Part shown: positions 31,321 through 39,555 of the stretch, piece by piece
How positions within the stretch are numbered: the first letter of the stretch is position 1
How the letters are laid out: every line of letters begins with the position of its first letter
Assembly (NCBI GenBank): GCA_017744285.1
Contig: JAGIBP010000002.1
Location: 62,001-126,000, forward strand
DNA length: 64,000 nucleotides
Source: Variovorax sp.
GTDB taxonomy: Bacteria; Pseudomonadota; Gammaproteobacteria; Burkholderiales; Burkholderiaceae_C
Reading direction: 5' to 3'
Made by a program: the position numbers and the translations under genes
Notes under the pieces: model-generated
Told to the model about the DNA's origin: nothing
Database searches by the model: none
What the model saw: only the letters and a program-made list of their open reading frames with translations

Positions 31321-31361
31321 CGAGGCCGGGTCCACACTGCGTGGATCCGGCCTCGCTCTTT
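31321..31361 (+). terminator. Strong intrinsic-type terminator
   Basis: Arms CGAGGCCGGGTCCAC (31321-31335) and GTGGATCCGGCCTCG (31341-31355) form a 15-bp stem with one G-T pair and a 5-base loop, followed by CTCTTT. It lies 61 bp after the lipase-like gene and should end its transcript before the next lipoprotein gene. Confidence 0.8.
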
Positions 31362-31441
31362 CGTGGATGAGCACGAGCGCCGCGCGCAACGCCGCGGCTG
31401 GTCTCGGCATCGTCCTGCTTCCTCTTTGCACAGGAGTTCCC

Positions 31442-32419
31442 TTGACCTTCCCGATCTCGAAGTCCTTCCCGCTTCTGGCCATCGTGGCCGCCGTTCTCGC
31501 GGCCGGCTGCGCCGCCAACGGCAGCAAGCCCGCGGAAAGCGCGACGGCACCGGCCGCCGCGGCCGCCGAACCTGCCTCCAAGCCCGCGCCGGTGGACCTG
31601 TGCGCCGACGCGACGGATCCGGCGCCCGCGAAGAAGGGCGCCAAGCCCGCGCCGCTCGGCGCCGCGCAGGTCGCCCAGCTCGCGGGCAAGGGGACGCTGG
31701 CGCAGGCCCGTCGCAACCTGGTCGGCAAGACCATCCAGGTCTGCGTGACGAAATCCGACGATGCCGGCCAGTTCGAAGTGAAGGGCGACGATTCCTTGCG
31801 CTTCGTCTGCAAGTCGTCCGCGCCGTCGTTCGCCGGCGGCCAGATCACCGCCAAGGTCACGGCCCTCGCGCGCAAGGAGGGCCAGTCCGTCGTCGACGTC
31901 GATCGCTGCGAAGCGACGAATGCCGCCGCGCTGGCATCGCCCGCCGCGCCGAGCGCGCCGGTGGCCGCCGCCGCGCCGGCGAAGGCCCCTGCTGCCGCCG
32001 CACCCGCGGCCGCGGCGCCCGCGGCATCCGGCCAGGCCAAGCCGGGCATGGATGCACGGGGCAACGTCATCGACCCGGCGAAGGTCGAGGCCGGTTCGGG
32101 CCGCACGGTCAAGGGCCTGCGCGACTGGGAAGGCGAGATCACCGGCAACCCGGTGCCGGGCTCGAAGTTCGACCAGCTGCAGATCGGCATGTCGATGAAG
32201 CAGGTGACCGACATCGTCGGCGAGCCGACCGACAGCGGCGCCTATGTGACCGGTAAGGCCTTCATCCCCTTCTTCATGGGCAGCGACCGCGCCCGCATGG
32301 AGCTGACCTACAAGGGCAAGGGCCGCCTGATCTTCGCGGCGGGCAGCGGCTTCGGCGGCACCACCGGCGGCAACCTGATCTGGATCATCCACAGCGCGAA
32401 CGAGCCGGGCTACCGCTGA
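31442..32419 (+). CDS. Lipoprotein with BamE/SmpA-like C-terminal domain
   Basis: 325 residues from a TTG start with an AGGAG site five bases upstream; this start alone gives a proper signal sequence (MTFPISKSFPLLAIVAAVLA, lipobox LAAGC, Cys23). Residues about 40-160 contain a small Cys-bearing domain (VDLCADATD, TIQVCVTKSDD, RFVCKSSAP). An Ala/Pro-rich linker follows, then a BamE/SmpA-like fold (FDQLQIGMSMKQVTDIVGEP). It is probably anchored to the outer membrane. Exact role unknown; the fold is used in envelope assembly and inhibitor proteins. Confidence 0.82.
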   Translation: MTFPISKSFPLLAIVAAVLAAGCAANGSKPAESATAPAAAAAEPASKPAPVDLCADATDPAPAKKGAKPAPLGAAQVAQLAGKGTLAQARRNLVGKTIQVCVTKSDDAGQFEVKGDDSLRFVCKSSAPSFAGGQITAKVTALARKEGQSVVDVDRCEATNAAALASPAAPSAPVAAAAPAKAPAAAAPAAAAPAASGQAKPGMDARGNVIDPAKVEAGSGRTVKGLRDWEGEITGNPVPGSKFDQLQIGMSMKQVTDIVGEPTDSGAYVTGKAFIPFFMGSDRARMELTYKGKGRLIFAAGSGFGGTTGGNLIWIIHSANEPGYR

Positions 32420-32441
32420 GCCCGCGTCCGGGCCGCGGCGC

Positions 32442-33374
32442 TCAGGCGAGCGGCTCGAACTCGCGCACCACCTGGCGCACCGACTCGACCGCCACGCGCA
32501 CGGCTTCGCGGTCGAGCGCGTCTTCGCGCCAATAGAGCGTGATCGAGCCCGACACGCCCAGGTTCAGCGGGATCATGCTCAGCAGCTTGAGCCGGCTGTA
32601 GCGCAGCGCCGGCCGCTGCGAGGTCACGCCGATCATGTCGCTGTGCAGCAGCAGGGTCGTGGTCAGCGTGGCCGAGTTCGATTCGATGTGGTTCGGCGGC
32701 AGCGTGTGGCCCGCGTCGCGCAGCGCCTTGTCGAAGGCGCGCCGCACCGGCGTGCCCTGGGCCCACAGGGCCCACGGATAGCACAGCACGTCGTTCCAGG
32801 CGATGGTGTCGAGCTCGAAGATCGGATGGCCGGCGCGCGCCACCAGGTAGATGGGCTCGGCATAGAGCAGTTCCGAGCGCACCTGCGGATCGACCGAATT
32901 CATCTCGGAGGGCCCGACCACCACGTCGAGCTCGCCCGCGCTGATGGCGTCCATCAGGTGCTCGATCTTCCCCTCCTGAACACGCACGTGCGACATCGGC
33001 ATCAGGGCCCGCACGCGCAGCACCGCCATGGGCACGGTATCCACCGACGACGCGCCCGAGAAGCCGATCGTGACCTGGCCGGCCGCGCCCTCGCGCATGA
33101 TCTGCATCTCGTCGCGTGCCGTGTCCAGGTGCGCCTCGATCCGCCGCGCGTGCTTGATCAGTGCGGCCCCGTAGGCCGTGGGCCTCAGCCCCCGCGCATG
33201 CCGTTCGAAGAGCGGCAGGCCGACATCGTCCTCCAGGTCCTTCAGCCACTTCGACAGGCCCGGCTGCGTGGTGTGCAGCGCTTCGGCGGACTGGCTCATG
33301 TTGCCCGTCTGGGCCAGGCTCAGCAGCATCTGCAGGTTTCTCAGTCGCAGACGGTGGGTCCAGTCCGTGCTCAT
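32442..33374 (-). CDS. LysR-family transcriptional regulator
   Basis: 310 residues, of the group that begins with a short basic segment before the helix-turn-helix (LRLRNLQMLLSLAQTGNMSQ, SAEALHTTQPGLSKWLKDLE). The effector domain follows from about 95. A GAGG site precedes the ATG. It is divergent from the SDR and Gfo/Idh genes with 165 bp between starts and most likely controls them. Its stop is 22 bp from the stop of the convergent lipoprotein gene. Confidence 0.92.
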   Translation of the reverse strand: MSTDWTHRLRLRNLQMLLSLAQTGNMSQSAEALHTTQPGLSKWLKDLEDDVGLPLFERHARGLRPTAYGAALIKHARRIEAHLDTARDEMQIMREGAAGQVTIGFSGASSVDTVPMAVLRVRALMPMSHVRVQEGKIEHLMDAISAGELDVVVGPSEMNSVDPQVRSELLYAEPIYLVARAGHPIFELDTIAWNDVLCYPWALWAQGTPVRRAFDKALRDAGHTLPPNHIESNSATLTTTLLLHSDMIGVTSQRPALRYSRLKLLSMIPLNLGVSGSITLYWREDALDREAVRVAVESVRQVVREFEPLA

Positions 33375-33539
33375 TCGGTCCTCGTCTCCATGCCTATATC
33401 TTCAAAGCCATGGATCATAAGGATTGACCATTTTCCCGCCGGCGGCCGGTGCGGCAGAGTCGGGCCCTCGACCATGAACCACAGGAGACACGATGCGACG
33501 CACCACACACGCCCCCGTCCCGCGGCGGAGGAACCCCTC

Positions 33540-34298
33540 ATGAGCAGCAGCACGCTGAACGGCCGGCGCTTCGACGGGCGCGTGGCCCTGGTCACGGGCG
33601 GCGCTTCCGGCATCGGCCGCGCGGTGGCCGAGCGGTTGCACCGCGAAGGCGCCCTTGTCACGGCCTGGGACATCGACGGCGCGAAGCTCGACACACTGGC
33701 CAGCGCCCATCCGCAAGGGCTGCGTGTCCAACGCGTCGACGTGACCGACCCCGCGGCAGTGTCCGCGGCGATGGACGCACTCACCGCAGCCGAGGGACGC
33801 CTGGATATCCTCGTGAACGCGGCCGGCATCGTCGGTCCGGGCGGCCCGTTCTGGGAGGTCACGCCCGAGCAGTGGGGCCGCGTGCTGCGCGTCAACCTCG
33901 ACGGCACCTTCTTCGTCACCCGCGCCGCGCAGCCGCACCTGGTGGCGAACGGCTGGGGGCGCGTGGTCAACCTCGCCTCGGTCACGGCCAAGGAAGGACC
34001 GAAGCACCTCGGCCCCTACGCGGCCACCAAGGCCGGCATCGTCGGCCTCACCAAGTCGATGGGCAAGGACCTGGCCGGAACGGGCGTGCTCGTCAACGCC
34101 GTCGCGCCCGCGCTCATCGCCACCGAACTGCTGGAGCAGCTCACGCCCGAGTACCGCGCCGCCGCCATGGCAAAGATCCCGCTCGGCCGGGCCGGCACGC
34201 TCGACGAGGCCTCGTCGATGATCGCCTGGCTGTGCTCCCGGGAGTGTTCCTTCTCCACCGGCGCGGTGTTCGACCTGACCGGAGGACGCGGCCAATGA
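33540..34298 (+). CDS. Short-chain dehydrogenase/reductase
   Basis: 252 residues. Classical SDR features: ALVTGGASGIGRAVAERL nucleotide loop, NAAGIVG, the catalytic Ser in NLASVTAKEG, Tyr and Lys in GPYAATKAG. The ATG at 33540 has a GGAGG site. Asp at the end of strand 2 (AWDIDGAKL) suggests NAD rather than NADP. It overlaps the next gene by ATGA; the pair would oxidize a sugar- or polyol-like substrate in two steps (inference). Confidence 0.92.
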   Translation: MSSSTLNGRRFDGRVALVTGGASGIGRAVAERLHREGALVTAWDIDGAKLDTLASAHPQGLRVQRVDVTDPAAVSAAMDALTAAEGRLDILVNAAGIVGPGGPFWEVTPEQWGRVLRVNLDGTFFVTRAAQPHLVANGWGRVVNLASVTAKEGPKHLGPYAATKAGIVGLTKSMGKDLAGTGVLVNAVAPALIATELLEQLTPEYRAAAMAKIPLGRAGTLDEASSMIAWLCSRECSFSTGAVFDLTGGRGQ

Positions 34299-35335
34299 CG
34301 ACGCGCATGCCCGTTGCCGTGCTGGGCGCCGGCGCCATCGGCCGGATGCACATCGACCGCCTGCAAGTCCACGAGGACGTGGCGCTGGCCGGCATCGCCG
34401 ACCCCACGCCCGCGGCGCAGCAACTCGCACGCGCGCTCGGCGTGCCGTGGTTCGCCGACCCGCACGAGCTGCTCGCGAAGACGAACGCCCGGGCCGTGGT
34501 CGTGGCCACCCCCAACGCCACCCATGCGGATCTCGGCGAAGCCTGCCTTGCGCGAGGGCTGCCGGTGCTCATGGAGAAGCCGCTGGCCGATACGCTCGAG
34601 AACGCGCGGCGCCTCTGCGACGCCAGCGCGGCCTCGGGGACGCCGCTGATCGTGGGCCATCAGCGGCGCCACAACCCGCTGCTGCGCCGCGCGCGCGAGC
34701 TTGTCCGGGACGGCGCGCTGGGCCGCGCGGTGTCGGCGACCGTGATGGCGACCTGGCTCAAGCCCGACAGCTACTTCGACATGGCCTGGCGCCGGCAGGC
34801 CGGCGGCGGCCCGGTTCTGATCAACATGATCCACGACATCGACCTGCTGCGCTTCCTGCTCGGCGAGGTCGAATCGGTGCAGGCGCTGCGTTCCAGCGCG
34901 GTGCGCGGCTTCGAGGTCGAAGACACGGCCGCCGCGATGCTGCGCTTCGCGCAGGGCGCGCTGGCCACCCTGGTGACCAGCGACGCGGCCGTCGCGCCGT
35001 GGAACTGGGACCTGGCGGCGGGCGAAGCGGCCCACTACGCACAGCAGGACGTGGACTCGATTTTCGTGACCGGCACCGAAGGCTCGCTCACCCTGCCCCG
35101 GCTGCAGCTCTTCCGCTTCGCCGGTGCGCGCGGCTGGCATGAGCCGCTCACGCAGGAGCGCACGCCGCTGCACCGGCGCGATCCGTATGTCGAACAGTTG
35201 CGCCATCTGCGCGCGCTGGTCGAGGGGCGCGAGGAACCCGTGTGTTCGGCGCTCGACGGGCTGCGCACGCTCGAAGCGACGCTGGCGGTCCACGAAGCCG
35301 CGGCCAGCGGCGGCACCGTGCATCTCGAGCACTGA
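34295..35335 (+). CDS. Gfo/Idh/MocA-family oxidoreductase
   Basis: 346 residues. The N-terminal Rossmann fold (VAVLGAGAIGRMHIDRL) and the family's EKP motif (VLMEKPLADT) are present, followed by the alpha/beta domain with HQRRHNPLLRRA and NMIHDIDLLRFLLGE, where the His and Asp act on the substrate. Family members oxidize inositols, glucose derivatives and related polyols or imines with NAD(P). The ATGA overlap with the SDR gene shows a common operon. Confidence 0.92.
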   Translation: MTTRMPVAVLGAGAIGRMHIDRLQVHEDVALAGIADPTPAAQQLARALGVPWFADPHELLAKTNARAVVVATPNATHADLGEACLARGLPVLMEKPLADTLENARRLCDASAASGTPLIVGHQRRHNPLLRRARELVRDGALGRAVSATVMATWLKPDSYFDMAWRRQAGGGPVLINMIHDIDLLRFLLGEVESVQALRSSAVRGFEVEDTAAAMLRFAQGALATLVTSDAAVAPWNWDLAAGEAAHYAQQDVDSIFVTGTEGSLTLPRLQLFRFAGARGWHEPLTQERTPLHRRDPYVEQLRHLRALVEGREEPVCSALDGLRTLEATLAVHEAAASGGTVHLEH

Positions 35336-35349
35336 GGCGCGCTGGCGAG

Positions 35350-36141
35350 CTACAGGCTCGCCAGCATGCCCCCGTCGATGGCCAGCACCTGGCCGTTGAT
35401 GAAACTCGCGCCGTTCGAGCACAGGAAGACGATCGCGGGCGCAATGTCCTCCGGCACCGCCCAGCGCCCGCAGGGGACGGATTCGCGCAGGAAGGTCTCG
35501 AAGTCCGGCCGCTGCTGCAGCGCCGCCGTGAACTCCGTGCGGACATAGCCTGGCGCGAGGGCATTGGCGGTAATGCCGTAGGGCCCGTACTCCACCGCGA
35601 TGGCGCGCGTGAATGCCGCCAGCGCGCCCTTGGCCGTCGAATAGGCCGCGATGTTGGGCGTGCCGGCCTGTCCGGCCACGGACGACATCATGAGCACGCG
35701 GCCGAAGCCGCGGCTGCACATGCCGCGCAGGAACACCTGCGTGCAATGGAAGGCGCCCTGCACGTGCACATCCATGAGCTGCTGCCATTCGTCCGGGCGC
35801 AGTTCGAGCAGGGGCTTGCGGTTCTGGTTGCCGGCGTTGTTGAGCAGCACGTCCACATGCCAGCCGGCGGCTGCCAGCGTGCGCTGCGCCTCGCCGACGG
35901 ACGCGGGATCCGTCACGCTGAAGCAACTGGCGCGCGCCTCGACCCCCTCGTCGCGCAGGGCCTGCGCGGCCTGCTCGCAGCGCCCGGCATCGATGTCGTT
36001 GACCACCACCCGCGCGCCGGCATGGCCCAGCGCCCGCGCGGCCGCGAGTCCGATGCCGCGCCCTGATCCCGTGACCAGCGCGGTACGCTGCTGCAGGCCG
36101 AACGTCTTCTGCAGGTAGTTCGTACTTGTGGATGTCGGCAT
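35350..36141 (-). CDS. Short-chain dehydrogenase/reductase ending the Liv/flavoprotein operon
   Basis: 263 residues from the ATG at 36141, which has a GGGAG site; the frame extends nine codons further into the preceding gene but that is less likely. ALVTGSGRGIGLAAARAL, NNAGNQ, MMSSVAGQ and the YSTAK active site define it. VVNDIDAGR indicates NAD preference. The gene begins two bases after the stop of the flavoprotein gene, as last member of the leftward operon. Its stop converges on the Gfo/Idh gene with 14 bp between them. Confidence 0.92.
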   Translation of the reverse strand: MPTSTSTNYLQKTFGLQQRTALVTGSGRGIGLAAARALGHAGARVVVNDIDAGRCEQAAQALRDEGVEARASCFSVTDPASVGEAQRTLAAAGWHVDVLLNNAGNQNRKPLLELRPDEWQQLMDVHVQGAFHCTQVFLRGMCSRGFGRVLMMSSVAGQAGTPNIAAYSTAKGALAAFTRAIAVEYGPYGITANALAPGYVRTEFTAALQQRPDFETFLRESVPCGRWAVPEDIAPAIVFLCSNGASFINGQVLAIDGGMLASL

Positions 36142-36143
36142 CT

Positions 36144-37862
36144 TCAGACTCCCGCTGGCAGCGGGCACGCCCGCCCTGCCGCATGCCGCGCGACGCGGTA
36201 GCCGAAGGTCATGGCCGGGCCCAGCGTGGTGCCCGGCCCCGGATAGCTGCCGGCCATGATCGAGGCCATGTCGTTGCCGCAGGCATAGAGGCCCGGGATG
36301 GCGCGCTCGTCCTGCCCGAGCACCTGCCCGTCCGCGTTCGTGACCAGGCCGGTGCTGGTGCCGATCTCGGCCGGCCAGACCGTCATCGCGACGAAAGGGC
36401 CGTGCTCGATCGGGCGCATGCAGGGGTTGGGCTCGTGCCGTGGATCGCCGTTGAAGCGGTTGAGCTCCTTCTCGCCCTTGCCGAAATCGAGGTCCTTGCC
36501 CGCGCGCGCCATCTCGTTGTAGCGCGTGACCGTCGCGCGCAGCGCCTGCGGGTCGAGCTTGAGCTTGCGCGCCAGTTCTTCGAGTGTCGGCGCGACCACC
36601 ACGTAGCCGTCGCGTTCAGCGCGGCCAAGGTTCGTGGTGCCTGGGTGGATCGCGCCGAGCCCGTAGCGGGCGACGAAGTCCTTCTCGCAGATCAGGTGGG
36701 CCGGAATGCTGGGCGCGCTGGCATGCGCCGCATACATCGCCTGCACGAAGTCGTGGTAGGAGTCGGCCTCGTTGACGAAGCGCCGCGCCGCGCCGTTCAC
36801 CGCGATCAGGCCCGGTTTGGCGCGGTCGAGCGAGAGATGCGGGAACACCCCCGCGCTGCCGTCGGCGCGGCGCGTGACCGACACCGGCGTCCAGAAGGCG
36901 CCGGGGCCCTGGAACTGGGGCTGCACCGTGCCACCGTGGCGCAGGCCCAGCTCGATGCCGTCGCCGGTGTTGGTCGGGCAGGCCACGGTCATCGGCGGCG
37001 TGGGCGCCGGCATGAACTGCCGGCGAAGGCTCGCGTTGTGGCCGTAGCCGCCGGTCGCGATCACGACGCCGCGCCGTGCGCGGATGTGGACCGTGCGGCC
37101 CTCGCGCGTGACGACGGCGCCGACGGCGCGGCCATTCTCGAAGACCAGTTCCCGTGCGCTCGCGCCGAAGTGGATCGGCACGCCGCGCTGGCGCAGGCTG
37201 TGAAAGAGCCGCGCCGCGAGCGCATTGCCCATCACCACGCGGGTGCCTCGCGCATGCCGCAGGCGGTCCGTCAGGTAGCGCAGGAAGAGCCCGCCCGCAT
37301 AGAAGAAGTTGCCTGGCGACTTGAAGCGGTTGATGAGACGCGGAATGTCTTCCTTGCCGGCCATCATGCCGCCCAGCACCATGAACTCGGGAATCGGCGG
37401 GCGCACGCGGCGGAACTCGGCGCCGAGCAGGCGGCCGTCGAAGGTCGCGGGCGCCAGCGCGCGGCCGGAGATCGCGGCGCCGGGCATGTCGTGGTAGTCG
37501 GGGTGCTTGCCGCTCGGCACGAACTGCACGTCCGTCTTGTGCTGGATGAAGTCCAGCATCTCCGGGCCGGTGGCGAGATAGGCCGCGCGCAGCCCGGCCG
37601 TGTCGGGGCGGCCGATCAGCGCATCCATGTAGCGCGCCGCGTCCTCGGCGGAGTCTTCGAAGCCGGCCGCGCGGCTCGGCTCGTTGCCCGGAATCCAGAT
37701 CGTGCCCGCGGAGGTCGACATGGTGCCGCCCACCTGCTCGGACTTCTCGAGGATCAAGGGCTCGATGCCTTCGAGCGAGGCGACCAGCGCGGTAGTCATG
37801 CCCGCGGCGCCGGCGCCCAGCACCAGCAGGTCGACCTCCTCGTCCCAGCGCGGTTCAGCCAT
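36144..37862 (-). CDS. FAD-binding dehydrogenase, 3-ketosteroid dehydrogenase-like
   Basis: 572 residues. The N-terminal FAD loop is LLVLGAGAAGMTTALVAS, with the family's SAGTIWIPGN after it. The C-terminus GSYPGPGTTLGPAMTFGYRV is characteristic of the KstD-like branch of the fumarate-reductase flavoprotein superfamily. Such enzymes introduce a double bond next to a carbonyl, in steroids or other cyclic ketones and acids. The start overlaps the stop of the preceding flavoprotein gene by eight bases. It is the third of three related flavoproteins in this operon. Confidence 0.9.
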   Translation of the reverse strand: MAEPRWDEEVDLLVLGAGAAGMTTALVASLEGIEPLILEKSEQVGGTMSTSAGTIWIPGNEPSRAAGFEDSAEDAARYMDALIGRPDTAGLRAAYLATGPEMLDFIQHKTDVQFVPSGKHPDYHDMPGAAISGRALAPATFDGRLLGAEFRRVRPPIPEFMVLGGMMAGKEDIPRLINRFKSPGNFFYAGGLFLRYLTDRLRHARGTRVVMGNALAARLFHSLRQRGVPIHFGASARELVFENGRAVGAVVTREGRTVHIRARRGVVIATGGYGHNASLRRQFMPAPTPPMTVACPTNTGDGIELGLRHGGTVQPQFQGPGAFWTPVSVTRRADGSAGVFPHLSLDRAKPGLIAVNGAARRFVNEADSYHDFVQAMYAAHASAPSIPAHLICEKDFVARYGLGAIHPGTTNLGRAERDGYVVVAPTLEELARKLKLDPQALRATVTRYNEMARAGKDLDFGKGEKELNRFNGDPRHEPNPCMRPIEHGPFVAMTVWPAEIGTSTGLVTNADGQVLGQDERAIPGLYACGNDMASIMAGSYPGPGTTLGPAMTFGYRVARHAAGRACPLPAGV

Positions 37863-39279
37863 GGGCCACCTCCCGCAGTTGCGCCACGATGGCCTCGCCC
37901 GCCAGCATGCCGAACACGCCGGACTTCGACAGCCCGCCCGAGTAGCCCGCCGCTTCGCCGCCGCCTTCGAGGCCGCCGGTGCAGGCGCCCGCGGCGTAGA
38001 GGCCGGCGATCACGCGGTCGCTGGTGTGCAGCACCTGCCCCTTCGCATTGGTCGCGATGCCGCCCATGGTGTAGGTGATGCCGGCGCACACCTCGACTGC
38101 GTGGAAGGGGCCCTTGCCGATGGGCCAGGCCTTGTAGGGCTGCGACGAGCGCCGCGGCTGGTCCGCGACGGCCTCGCCGGCGACCACGCGGTTGTAGCCC
38201 GCCACGGTCGCCTCCAGCGCGGACGCGTCGAGGCCGAGCTGGCCCGCCAGTGCCGAAAGGCTGTCGGCGGTCACCAGGTGGCCGCCCGCGCTCAGCAGGT
38301 AGGGGTTGGCCGGCAGCAGCCAGTCCTTGCCCGGGCCGTTCCAGATCGCGTCGTCGAACACGATCGCCGCCGACAGCGGATCGTCGAGTCCCGCGATCGC
38401 ATTGGTCACATAGACGCCGCCCAGCCCCTCGTCGCAGAAGCGCCGCGCCGCCGCGTCGACCACGATGCCGCCGGTCGCGAGCGAATCGAGCACCGGATAG
38501 GGCCAAAGGGCCGGATCGCTCATCGCCTTGCGGTGCTGGACATGCCCGTAGAAGCGGTCCGTTCCCGCCAGCCGCGCGCCCACGGCCTCGGCCATCAGCA
38601 GGCCGGCGCCCTGTCCCGACTGCGCATTGCGCTGCAGCAGACGGTCGGGCCGCGGCGTGATGAAGCGGCGCACCAGCTCGGCGTTGCCCTGGAAGCCGCC
38701 GTCCGCCAGCACCACGGCCTTGGCGCGCGCTTCGTACGCCTGCCCGTCGGCCATGCGCACTTCGACGCCGACGCAGCGCTCGCCGTCCATCAGCAGGCGC
38801 CGGGCCGCCGCGCCGCGCTGCAGCTGGCCGCCGCGCGCCTGCAGCGTCTGCGCCAGCGTGCGCAGCATCACGTCGCCCGCGCGGCCCCGCCAATTCAGGC
38901 CCGTCTGGCGCACGCCCGGCGGCGCGAGCGCGTTGCGCCGCAGTCCGTCGGGCCCGGCCTGGATGAAGCGCACGCCGAGCGACGACAGCCAGCGCAGCGT
39001 ACGACGCGCGTTCTGCGTCAGCGCATCGGCGAGCGCGGGGTCGGCGGTGCCGCGCGTGGTGCGCTCCAGGTTGGCCTTGACCCAGGCCGGGTCGCCGGCC
39101 ATGTCGTCCATCGCGACGTGGAACAGGCCGCCGGTGTAGCGGCTGTTGCACAGGTAGGCCTCGTCGGCGCTCTGCTCGAACACGCGCACCGTCAGGCCGT
39201 CCTGGGCCACGCGGTTGGCGGCGGCCAGGCCCGCGAGGCCGCCGCCGACGACGATCACGTCCGTTTCATTCGTGCTCAT
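37855..39279 (-). CDS. FAD-dependent dehydrogenase, tricarballylate dehydrogenase-like
   Basis: 474 residues from the ATG at 39279 (GAGGTG site). FAD loop VIVVGGGLAGLAAANRVAQ, then CNSRYTGGLFHVA and the C-terminal CTGGLEGGGEAAGYSGGLSK and SGVFGMLAGE. This matches the TcuA-like or flavocytochrome-c branch of the superfamily. Expected reaction: dehydrogenation or reduction of an unsaturated carboxylate. It lacks an N-terminal signal or heme domain, so it is cytoplasmic and needs an external electron partner. Confidence 0.88.
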   Translation of the reverse strand: MSTNETDVIVVGGGLAGLAAANRVAQDGLTVRVFEQSADEAYLCNSRYTGGLFHVAMDDMAGDPAWVKANLERTTRGTADPALADALTQNARRTLRWLSSLGVRFIQAGPDGLRRNALAPPGVRQTGLNWRGRAGDVMLRTLAQTLQARGGQLQRGAAARRLLMDGERCVGVEVRMADGQAYEARAKAVVLADGGFQGNAELVRRFITPRPDRLLQRNAQSGQGAGLLMAEAVGARLAGTDRFYGHVQHRKAMSDPALWPYPVLDSLATGGIVVDAAARRFCDEGLGGVYVTNAIAGLDDPLSAAIVFDDAIWNGPGKDWLLPANPYLLSAGGHLVTADSLSALAGQLGLDASALEATVAGYNRVVAGEAVADQPRRSSQPYKAWPIGKGPFHAVEVCAGITYTMGGIATNAKGQVLHTSDRVIAGLYAAGACTGGLEGGGEAAGYSGGLSKSGVFGMLAGEAIVAQLREVAHG

Positions 39280-39290
39280 GTCGCGGCACC

Positions 39291-39536
39291 TCAATACTTC
39301 GGGATCAGGGTGTCCGCGATGATCCGCAGCACCTCGACATAACTCAGGAGCAGGCCCAGCAACACCGCCGCGGCCACCAGCGACACCGGCAACAGCCACC
39401 ACTGGTGCCACGCCAGCCCGCCGGCGACGCCGCCGAACAGGACCAGCAGCGTCAGCACCACGGAGACCGCCTTGCCGCGTGCCACGAACCACTGCACGAC
39501 CGGATAGCTTTGAGAGGGAGAGTCGTCGTTCATCAT
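39291..39536 (-). CDS. Small two-helix membrane protein between flavoprotein genes
   Basis: 81 residues (two possible ATGs in tandem). Two hydrophobic helices, about 23-43 (VSVVLTLLVLFGGVAGG) and 48-72 (LLPVSLVAAAVLLGLLLSYV), are joined by a short WHQWW turn, and the C-terminus is polar. No family recognised. It is spaced 11 bp before one flavoprotein gene and 19 bp after another in a tight operon, so it is a real gene. It could anchor a flavoprotein to the membrane or pass electrons to quinone (inference). Confidence 0.75.
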   Translation of the reverse strand: MMNDDSPSQSYPVVQWFVARGKAVSVVLTLLVLFGGVAGGLAWHQWWLLPVSLVAAAVLLGLLLSYVEVLRIIADTLIPKY

Positions 39537-39555
39537 CGATGTCTTGGAGTTGGAA

